Shown: piece by piece, positions 1-4,891 of the stretch
Numbering within the stretch: the first letter of the stretch is position 1
Layout of the letters: the number at the start of each line of letters is the position of its first letter
From: Deltaproteobacteria bacterium
GTDB lineage: Bacteria > Desulfobacterota_B > Binatia > UBA9968
DNA: 5,390 nucleotides
Assembly: GCA_016193385.1 (NCBI GenBank)
Contig: JACPSF010000367.1
Coordinates: 1-5,390 of the forward strand
Direction: 5' to 3'
Notes under the pieces: generated by a model
The model's database searches: none
The model's input: the letters and a program-made list of their open reading frames with translations, nothing else
What the model was told of the DNA's origin: nothing
Program-made: the position numbers and the translations under genes

Positions 1-10
1 AGGCCGGTGG

Positions 11-82
11 ATGGACTGGCCATCAGCCTGACTCCTGGTCGGCCATAACGGAATTATGCTGGTCAGCCATAATGGGATTGAA
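11..82. repeat. Tandem ~24-bp direct repeats, probable remnant or edge of an IS21-family element end
   Basis: Two adjacent 24-bp units, 35-58 and 59-82, match at 18 of 24 positions; both begin CTGGTC, then share GCCATAA and a GG.ATT core. A more degenerate copy (TGGAC.GGCCATCAG) lies at about 12-34. Multiple imperfect repeats of roughly this length, with GGTC and GGAAT cores, are typical of the terminal regions of IS21-family elements, normally found just beyond istB. No istA or istB coding sequence is visible, so this would be only the outer edge of an element lying to the left of the window, or a relic. The family assignment rests on remembered repeat style and could be wrong; the repeat itself is directly visible. 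Confidence 0.45.
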
Positions 83-184
83 TCTCTTCCAGTCCGCATT
101 TACCAAGTGGTGCCCGATGATGTGGCTGCTGGGCAAGCTGGGGCTGAAGGGGTAAGGAGCAGAGAATTTCTTGAGGACACCGGC

Positions 185-211
185 TTGAACCGCTGTGGAA
201 TGGGGTATATT
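185..211 (+). promoter_or_regulatory. Possible weak sigma-70-type promoter of the sigma-54 activator gene
   Basis: TTGAAC (185-190) and TATATT (206-211) are separated by 15 bases, shorter than the usual 16-18. Initiation from it would fall at about the ATG at 220, giving a nearly leaderless mRNA. This agrees with the absence of any Shine-Dalgarno sequence before that ATG. No sigma-54 type element is visible upstream of the regulator, so it does not look autoregulated through sigma-54. Confidence 0.3.
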
Positions 212-219
212 TTTGCCCT

Positions 220-2295
220 ATGAGCGAGCAAGAACTCTGGAGCCCGCAGGCAAAAGTATTAGCCCGCCAATACCAGACGCTTCTCGAGGTCTCGGAAGCT
301 ATCGCTTCGCACCGCGATCTGAACCAACTCTTTCATGACCTTGCGCCCCGCCTCCACGGCGCGGTCCACTTTGACTTCATTAATCTGATCTTGCGCGAGC
401 CGGCGCTCAACGTGATGCGCTCTCACGTTTTGGAATGCCCGGATCCCAACTACCCCTGTCCGTCGCAGGAATGCCCCATGGAAAAACCTGCAGGCTGGGT
501 GTGGGAGACCCAGCAGCCCTGGGTGGCCTCCGCTCTGGAGCGAGATGCGCGTTTTCCTGAAGTGACACAGTGGCTGACCGATCGTGGAATCCAATCTCTT
601 TGCGTGCTTCCGATTACCACAGCCTTGAGAAGGCTGGGCGCCCTGGCATTCGGGAGCAGGCGAGAAGAGGCGTACTCCGAACCCGATGTGGAATTTTTAC
701 GGCAAGTGGCCAAGCAGGTCGCCGTCGCCGTGGACAACGCGCTGAATTATCAAAGCTCTCTATCCGCTCAAGAGCAGCTTGCGCGTGAACACCATAGGGT
801 CCGCCTGCTGCTCGACGTGAACAACGCTGTTATCTCCAAACTCGATCTGCGAGAACTTTTTGCCGCCATCACGGCTTGTCTTCATAGAGTCATGCAGTTT
901 GCCTACATCAGCCTTGCCCTCTATGACCGGGAAAGCGACCAGCTCCGCATTCACGCTCTGGATTTCCCGCAGGGTAGGGGACTCGTTCACGAAGACATCC
1001 TCGTCCCTTTGGAGACCACGCCATCGGGGATGGCCTTCACCTCGCGCAAGCCTGTCCTGCTCCCCTCGATTGATACTGAGAGGTTCTCGGCAGAGGTCGC
1101 CCGCATGGTTGTTGCCGAAGGTATCAGGTCCACGTGCAGCATTCCGATGATTTCGCACGGCCAGGCGCTCGGAGTCGTAACAGTCGGTAGCGTACGCGAA
1201 GATGCCTTTACCGAGGAAGATGCGGGCCTTTTAACCCAAGTGGCCAACCAGATTGCGATAGCCGTAGAAAACGCGCTCGCGTACGGCCAGATTACAGAGC
1301 TCAAGAACAAGCTTGCCGAGGAAAAACTCTACCTCCAGGACGAGATCCGCAGCGAACACAATTTTGAAGAGATCATCGGCGAAAGCCGCACCCTTAAGCA
1401 TGCGCTCGCTCAAGTGGAGACCGTGGCCCCGACGGACTCAACCGTGCTCATTCTGGGGGAGACGGGCACCGGCAAGGAGCTGATTGCCCGAGCGATCCAT
1501 AACCTCAGCTCGCGTCGCGGCCATACTTTAGTAAAAGTTAACTGCGCAGCCATTCCGACCGGACTGCTGGAAAGCGAGCTGTTCGGGCATGAGAAGGGGG
1601 CATTCACCGGCGCCATAGCGCAACGGATCGGCCGTTTTGAGCTTGCCAACGGTGGCACGCTGTTTCTCGACGAGGTGGGAGACATCCCGCTGGAACTGCA
1701 ACCCAAGCTGTTACGAGTACTGCAGGAGCATGAATTCGAGAGGTTAGGCAGCACGAAGACTACGCGGGTCAATGTCCGTCTTATCGCTGCTACAAACGCG
1801 GACCTGGAACGAATAGTTACAGAGAAACAATTTCGGCGCGACCTTTATTATCGGCTCAACGTCTTTCCCATCGTAATTCCTCCACTGCGCGAGCGGCGCG
1901 AAGACATTCCCATTCTCGTACGCTATTTCGTGCAGAAGTATGCCCGCCGCATGAGGAAGCAGGTGGATACGATCCCAGCCAAAGTGATGGCGGCTTTGTC
2001 GGAATACCATTGGCCCGGCAACGTCCGCGAACTGGAAAACTTTATTGAGCGCGCCGTCATCCTCTCGCCGGGTCCTGAGCTTCGGGTTCGGTTGGTGGAG
2101 CTGAAGGCGGCGGCGGAGCCCCCACCCCACAAGGCGAACACGCTCGAAGAGGCCGAGCGTAACCACATCCTCAATACCCTCAAGGAAACCAACTGGGTAG
2201 TCGGCGGCCCTTCAGGCGCCGCGGCGCGCCTGGGCATGAAGCGGACAACTCTCCAATCCCGCATGAAAAAGCTGGGTATTACCGCTCCTAAGTAA
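220..2295 (+). CDS. FhlA-like sigma-54-dependent transcriptional activator (GAF-GAF-AAA+-Fis HTH)
   Basis: This is a bacterial enhancer-binding protein that would use ATP hydrolysis to open promoters held by sigma-54 RNA polymerase. It has two GAF sensory domains (about residues 17-175 and 195-352), an FhlA-like linker (360-385), an AAA+ domain (385-615) and a C-terminal Fis-type helix-turn-helix (about 641-688). Visible AAA+ motifs are Walker A GETGTGKE (413-420), the sigma-54 contact loop GAFTGA (460-465), Walker B GGTLFLDEVG (478-487), RRDLYYRLNVFP (539-550) and the sensor II region WPGNVRELEN (598-607). All key residues are present, so it should be active. The 691-aa length is close to E. 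coli FhlA. GAF1 has four cysteines (73, 80, 85, 128), which might bind a metal or sense redox state. No response-regulator receiver domain is present, so control is probably by ligand. The ATG at 220 lacks a Shine-Dalgarno but fits the start of GAF1. A sigma-54 promoter 135 bp downstream is its likely target. The ligand is unknown. Confidence 0.95.
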   Translation: MSEQELWSPQAKVLARQYQTLLEVSEAIASHRDLNQLFHDLAPRLHGAVHFDFINLILREPALNVMRSHVLECPDPNYPCPSQECPMEKPAGWVWETQQPWVASALERDARFPEVTQWLTDRGIQSLCVLPITTALRRLGALAFGSRREEAYSEPDVEFLRQVAKQVAVAVDNALNYQSSLSAQEQLAREHHRVRLLLDVNNAVISKLDLRELFAAITACLHRVMQFAYISLALYDRESDQLRIHALDFPQGRGLVHEDILVPLETTPSGMAFTSRKPVLLPSIDTERFSAEVARMVVAEGIRSTCSIPMISHGQALGVVTVGSVREDAFTEEDAGLLTQVANQIAIAVENALAYGQITELKNKLAEEKLYLQDEIRSEHNFEEIIGESRTLKHALAQVETVAPTDSTVLILGETGTGKELIARAIHNLSSRRGHTLVKVNCAAIPTGLLESELFGHEKGAFTGAIAQRIGRFELANGGTLFLDEVGDIPLELQPKLLRVLQEHEFERLGSTKTTRVNVRLIAATNADLERIVTEKQFRRDLYYRLNVFPIVIPPLRERREDIPILVRYFVQKYARRMRKQVDTIPAKVMAALSEYHWPGNVRELENFIERAVILSPGPELRVRLVELKAAAEPPPHKANTLEEAERNHILNTLKETNWVVGGPSGAAARLGMKRTTLQSRMKKLGITAPK

Positions 2296-2305
2296 CGCCG
2301 GCATT

Positions 2306-2329
2306 TCGGCAACTGCCGAGCAGTCGGCA
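2306..2329. promoter_or_regulatory. Probable enhancer (upstream activator site) for the sigma-54 regulator
   Basis: Three alternating half-sites are visible: TCGGCA (2306-2311), TGCCGA (2314-2319) and TCGGCA (2324-2329). The last two make the perfect palindrome TGCCGA-GCAG-TCGGCA, the shape usually bound by Fis-type HTH dimers of sigma-54 activators. Its centre lies about 135-140 bp before the predicted start of transcription, within the usual enhancer range. The alternative is that it ends transcription of the regulator gene, since the 6-bp stem is followed by the T-rich CATTTTCTTC, 20-45 bp after the stop codon. Both roles are possible. Confidence 0.6.
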
Positions 2330-2429
2330 CATTTTCTTCGTCACTCTCACCGCAAAAGCCGAAGCGAGGCAGTCTGTAAGTCTCCTAATTTTTGGTACTT
2401 ACCGGTGTTTTGTAGACCTTGATGTGGTT

Positions 2430-2444
2430 TGGCACAGCGCTTGC
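2430..2444 (+). promoter_or_regulatory. Sigma-54 (-24/-12) promoter
   Basis: TGGCAC (2430-2435), five bases, then TTGC (2441-2444) matches the sigma-54 consensus TGGCAC-N5-TTGC at every fixed position, with the required GG (2431-2432) and GC (2443-2444) at the correct spacing. Transcription should start near 2456, giving a 5' leader of about 30 bases before the micro-protein ATG. Its location just downstream of a sigma-54 activator gene and of a palindromic candidate enhancer supports the call. Confidence 0.9.
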
Positions 2445-2469
2445 GAAGATCCGAAAGTAAAAGAGGAGA

Positions 2470-2479
2470 AAGGAGGTGA
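2470..2479 (+). promoter_or_regulatory. Near-ideal Shine-Dalgarno sequence of the micro-protein gene
   Basis: AAGGAGGTGA is a ten-base match to the complement of the usual 3' end of bacterial 16S rRNA. GGAGG ends nine bases before the ATG at 2486. No other gene in the window has so complete a site, which suggests that the short peptide is made in large amounts once the sigma-54 promoter fires. It is also the main argument that this short reading frame is a real gene. Confidence 0.85.
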
Positions 2480-2485
2480 AGACAG

Positions 2486-2623
2486 ATGAAGACGATCAGA
2501 GCACTTTTGGCAGCCCTTGTTCTCATGGGAGCTTTTGGACTTAACGCGACGTCGGTGCGGGCTGAGGAGGAGAACCAGCCCGTCAGCGGAACCAACGTTG
2601 ATGATCTCTACAGAGGCGATTAA
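2486..2623 (+). CDS. Small secreted acidic peptide (45 aa) under sigma-54 control
   Basis: The 45-residue product begins MKTIRALLAALVLMGAFG: a short basic n-region (K2, R5), a hydrophobic core (about residues 6-19) and a signal peptidase I-like site VRA (24-26). Cleavage after A26 would leave a 19-residue peptide with six acidic residues and one arginine, no cysteine, a PVSGTNVDD core and the C-terminal residues RGD. There is no lipobox. The frame starts at the first ATG after a perfect ribosome binding site, about 30 bases past the predicted start of transcription, and ends 29 bases before a strong hairpin. I do not recognise a family. An exported signal peptide, an envelope-associated micro-protein or a precursor trimmed further are all possible. 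No dedicated exporter or peptidase is visible in the window. That it is a real gene is well supported; its function is unknown. Confidence 0.8.
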   Translation: MKTIRALLAALVLMGAFGLNATSVRAEEENQPVSGTNVDDLYRGD

Positions 2624-2651
2624 CAACGTGCGATGTGTTGTTACGCGCTCT

Positions 2652-2689
2652 AGAGCGAAGGGAGGGGGTTGATCCCCTCCCTTCGCTCT
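2652..2689 (+). terminator. Perfect 16-bp hairpin after the micro-protein gene (attenuator, RNA stabiliser or partial terminator)
   Basis: AGAGCGAAGGGAGGGG (2652-2667) pairs perfectly with 2674-2689 around a six-base loop, GTTGAT. No T-run follows (the next bases are CAGATCGTG), so it is not a classical intrinsic terminator. Its place between a highly translated micro-gene and three downstream genes suggests partial termination, or protection of an upstream mRNA segment from 3' exonucleases. Either would give more peptide than downstream proteins. Genes after it have no visible promoter of their own. Confidence 0.65.
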
Positions 2690-2730
2690 CAGATCGTGTC
2701 TCGTCGACTGAGGATGAGGAGGCCTCTTTG

Positions 2731-2892
2731 ATGCTTGCAAATCGGCCATGGATTAACCCCGAAATAGCGGCGGTAGAGATGCCACTGAGGCTAAAACATA
2801 TAGACTCGGATTTTTGTTGGTGTGATCCGATAGTGGAAGCCGACGAGCACGGGCGAGAAGTTGTGCTCCATCGGGAAGTAACGTGGAACTGA
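2731..2892 (+). CDS. Conserved-looking small protein with a CWC motif (53 aa), function unknown
   Basis: The start chosen is the ATG at 2731, eight bases after GAGGAGG (2716-2722). An in-frame ATG at 2635 would force translation through the 2652-2689 hairpin and has no comparable ribosome binding site. The protein has no signal peptide or membrane segment. Its C-terminal half reads like a folded unit: DFCWCDP (27-33), VEADEHGREVVLHRE (35-49) and the terminal residues TWN. Cysteines 29 and 31 with histidines 40 and 47 could bind a metal or take part in thiol chemistry, but this is a guess. The EHGREVV segment looks like a beta-turn between strands. It ends 14 bases before the STAS gene and probably shares its transcript. 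I do not recognise a named family. Confidence 0.7.
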   Translation: MLANRPWINPEIAAVEMPLRLKHIDSDFCWCDPIVEADEHGREVVLHREVTWN

Positions 2893-2906
2893 ACTTTGAT
2901 TAGCTC

Positions 2907-3185
2907 ATGTTGAGAATCATCATTCAAACGGATGCAACAGGAACTGTTTTTGAGCTTCAGGGCAAATTAGCAGGACCCTGGGTTCAAGAATTGGCTGGCT
3001 GTTGGCGAAATGTGGCCGCCGGCTCCGACCGGCCAGTCAGAGTCATGCTGTGCGCGGTGACGTTTATTGACGAAAAGGGAAGGGATCTTTTGGCCGAGAT
3101 GTATCGGCGCGGGGCAGAGCTTGTGGCAGAGGGATGCATGACCAAAGCTATAGTAGAAGAGATCAGGCGAGGAGGGCGAGCATGA
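2907..3185 (+). CDS. Small STAS-domain protein (anti-sigma factor antagonist-like, degenerate phosphosite)
   Basis: The 92-residue protein is a single STAS-like domain: an N-terminal strand pair ending in FELQGKLAGPWVQEL (15-29), a helix, the central strand VRVMLCAVTFID (44-55), and the loop and helix DEKGRDLLAEMYRRGAEL (55-72). STAS proteins usually act by partner binding, classically by sequestering an anti-sigma factor, and are switched off by phosphorylation of a serine in a D-S-[ST]-G loop. Here the loop is D55-E-K-G58, with lysine where the phosphoserine would be, so switching by a kinase is unlikely and binding may be constitutive. No anti-sigma kinase is visible nearby. The ATG at 2907 has a poor Shine-Dalgarno, so translation may depend on ribosomes leaving the upstream gene. 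The stop overlaps the next start (ATGA at 3182-3185). The partner is unknown. Confidence 0.75.
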   Translation: MLRIIIQTDATGTVFELQGKLAGPWVQELAGCWRNVAAGSDRPVRVMLCAVTFIDEKGRDLLAEMYRRGAELVAEGCMTKAIVEEIRRGGRA

Positions 3186-3574
3186 TTGATCAGGCATCTG
3201 GTATTTGGGAAGAAAAGCTAGTGTCTCTATTCCAGCCGGACATCCTTGTTCCGGCTGAGTATTTCGAGACTGTCCGCGCAAAGGCCTGTTTAGATCCGGA
3301 GAAAAGGCTCATGCTGGCGATTTTGGAGGATGCTATTCAGTGTTTTCAGGATAACGTTGTGGCGCGGAATGGGACGAGCAAGAAACTTTTCGAGGAGGCA
3401 GAGGAGTGGATCCTGGAAAGTGGCGACGACTGGATTTTTTCCTTTGAAAACATCTGCGAGGTTTTTGGGTTTAATCCCCATTATATCCGTCAGGGGTTGA
3501 TCCGCTGGAAGGAAGAGAAACTGCCTAAGCATACGACTGTCAACGCTTGGGAAAAGAGAAGGGCGGTTGGATGA
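3182..3574 (+). CDS. Uncharacterised 130-aa protein, possible HTH near the C-terminus
   Basis: The ATG at 3182 overlaps the STAS stop (ATGA) and follows GGAGG (3171-3175) by six bases. An in-frame ATG at 3134 would add 16 residues inside the STAS gene and is less likely. The protein is soluble and mostly helical. Recognisable blocks are LFQPDILVPAEYFE (16-29), LDPEKRLMLAILEDAIQCF (37-55), LFEEAEEWILESGDDWIF (69-86) and SFENICEVFGFNPHYIRQGL (87-106), then IRWKEEK (107-113). The last block has the layout of a helix-turn-helix followed by a basic helix, so DNA or partner binding is conceivable. I recall similar uncharacterised proteins in environmental phyla but cannot name a family. It is the last clear gene of the sigma-54 operon, and tight coupling to the STAS gene suggests that the two products act together. 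Confidence 0.75.
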   Translation: MIDQASGIWEEKLVSLFQPDILVPAEYFETVRAKACLDPEKRLMLAILEDAIQCFQDNVVARNGTSKKLFEEAEEWILESGDDWIFSFENICEVFGFNPHYIRQGLIRWKEEKLPKHTTVNAWEKRRAVG

Positions 3575-3595
3575 CTTGTGGCAGGGAGGATGGCT

Positions 3596-3637
3596 ATGGA
3601 AGCATTGCTCGGGACCAATGCATCTCTTTCTCCCTAG
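3596..3637 (+). CDS. Very short reading frame (13 aa) with a good ribosome binding site, doubtful
   Basis: AGGGAGG (3583-3589) lies six bases before an ATG at 3596, which opens a frame MEALLGTNASLSP ending at TAG (3635-3637). A second in-frame ATG at 3590 is too close to the Shine-Dalgarno to be used well. The frame follows the 130-aa gene by 21 bases and precedes a hairpin. It could be a tiny translated peptide, the degraded start of a lost fourth gene, or chance. Nothing beyond the ribosome binding site supports it. Confidence 0.2.
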   Translation: MEALLGTNASLSP

Positions 3638-3644
3638 CTCCTGC

Positions 3645-3676
3645 GAGTCGCATACATCTTGCTGATGTGGCGATTC
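3645..3676 (+). terminator. Imperfect hairpin between the convergent operons, possible terminator
   Basis: GAGTCGC (3645-3651) pairs with GCGATTC (3670-3676), including one G-T pair, and inside it ACATC (3654-3658) pairs with GATGT (3664-3668) around the loop TTGCT. The internal bulge is AT on one side and G on the other. A T-rich stretch (TTATATTTTG) follows after about ten bases, which is too far for a classical intrinsic terminator. Its position after the last + strand gene and before the end of acr3 fits a role in ending one or both transcripts. Confidence 0.35.
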
Positions 3677-3730
3677 AAAGGCGCTTATATTTTGTAACTT
3701 CGGGCTCTAATTGAACATATGCTTCTCTCC

Positions 3731-4825
3731 TTACCGGCTAGCCTCGGCGGCTTGAAACCAATGCCGAGTGCGGTTGCAGGCCGAACAAACGGACAGCATG
3801 ACGGGCACCTCGATGAGCACGCCGACGACCGTAGCCAGGGCCGCTCCCGAACCCGGACCGAACAGCGCAATTGCTGTGGCTACCGCAAGTTCGAAAAAGT
3901 TGCTGGCTCCGATCAACGCGCCAGGAGCCGCTACCGCGTATTCCACGTTGAACAGGCGCATCAGCCCGTAAGTCAACGATGAATTGAAGTAAACCTGGAT
4001 GAGGATCGGGACGGCGATCAACGCCACGTGAAGGAATTTTTCGGTGATGTTGTCCGCTTGAAACCCGAAGATCAGTACCAGGGTTGCCAATAGCGCTGTC
4101 ATGCTGATGGGGGCGAATCGCGGTAACACCTGCACCTCGAACCCGACCTTTCCATACCGGCTGACGAACCAGCGCCGCAGAAGAAGGCCGGCAACGAGCG
4201 GAATCACGATGAAGATGGCCACCGAGTATATCAGCACGTGGAACGGCACCTCGAGGTTGGATGCGCCGCTCACGAGGAATCGCACAATTGGAGCAAACAA
4301 AAAGAGCATCAGCAGATCGTTCACCGATACCTGAACCAGCGTGTAAGCCGGGTCGCCGTCGGTCAGGTAACTCCAGACAAACACCATTGCCGTGCAGGGT
4401 GCGGCTGCCAGGATGATGCTTCCGGCGATGTATTGGTCGGCATCGGTCGGAGGGATAAAATCCGAGAAGACATACCGAAAGAAAACCCAGGCAAAGACGG
4501 CCATGGAGAAGGGCTTGACCATCCAGTTGACAAACAGCGTCACCATGAGGCCGCGGGGTTTCCTGCTCACATTCTTCAAAGCGGTGAAATCTACCTTCAT
4601 CATCATCGGTGTAATCATCAGCCAGATCAGAACGGCGATGGGCATATTGATCTGGCTTCCCTCGCCAAACTCCAACCGCCGAAGTCCATCCGTAAGAGCG
4701 GGAAAGAGCTTTCCCAGCGAAATCCCCGCCACCATACAAAGCCCCACCCACAAGCTAAGGTACCGTTCGAAATAGTTGAGCCGCCTCTCTTCTCGAACCG
4801 CCGCTAACGCTGTTGTCTCTTTCAT
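3731..4825 (-). CDS. acr3: Arsenite efflux permease, Acr3 family
   Basis: This inner-membrane transporter exports arsenite (possibly antimonite) from the cytoplasm, driven by the membrane potential or proton gradient. The 364-residue protein is rich in hydrophobic segments, matching the ten-helix Acr3 fold and the usual ~350-aa length. Diagnostic features are FERYLSLWVGLCMVAGISLG (19-38), MPIAVLIWLMITPMMMKVDF (61-80), the fourth-helix signature APCTAMVFVWS (142-152) with the essential Cys144, the segment VQVSVNDLLMLFLFAPIV (164-181), and GASNFFELAVATAIALFGP (306-324) with Glu312. The start at 4825 has an AAGGA site six bases upstream and places 18 residues before FERYL. A GTG at 4864 with a stronger AAGGAG site would add 13 residues unlike Acr3 N-termini. 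It lies 66 bases after arsR on the same strand and is probably co-transcribed and induced by arsenite. Two extra cysteines (347, 350) lie near the C-terminus. Confidence 0.95.
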   Translation of the reverse strand: MKETTALAAVREERRLNYFERYLSLWVGLCMVAGISLGKLFPALTDGLRRLEFGEGSQINMPIAVLIWLMITPMMMKVDFTALKNVSRKPRGLMVTLFVNWMVKPFSMAVFAWVFFRYVFSDFIPPTDADQYIAGSIILAAAPCTAMVFVWSYLTDGDPAYTLVQVSVNDLLMLFLFAPIVRFLVSGASNLEVPFHVLIYSVAIFIVIPLVAGLLLRRWFVSRYGKVGFEVQVLPRFAPISMTALLATLVLIFGFQADNITEKFLHVALIAVPILIQVYFNSSLTYGLMRLFNVEYAVAAPGALIGASNFFELAVATAIALFGPGSGAALATVVGVLIEVPVMLSVCSACNRTRHWFQAAEASR

Positions 4826-4891
4826 GTTTGTTCCTTTAGCAAAGACTTTGAATAGCTCCGCCACAACTCTCCTTATTGTGGCCGTCCTGAC

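Noticed and set aside
35..82. CRISPR array
   Set aside because: The units are directly adjacent with no spacers and are imperfect; IS-end-like repeats explain them better.
72..155. 27-aa frame starting MGLNLFQSAF before the regulator
   Set aside because: There is no Shine-Dalgarno, it begins inside the direct repeats and the product shows no recognisable features; probably chance.
2635..2892. 85-aa frame starting at ATG 2635
   Set aside because: It would translate through the 16-bp hairpin and has no good ribosome binding site. The in-frame ATG at 2731 with GAGGAGG is the better start.
3134..3574. Longer 146-aa form of the last operon gene
   Set aside because: The start lies deep inside the STAS gene. 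ATG 3182 has a GGAGG site and the common ATGA overlap.
3581..3597. Second sigma-54 promoter (TGGCAGGGAGGATGGC)
   Set aside because: The -12 element would be ATGG instead of TTGC, lacking the essential GC at the right place.
3738..4807. Long overlapping frames on both strands across acr3
   Set aside because: They are shadows of a clear Acr3 permease; their products are arginine/histidine-rich and unlike known proteins.
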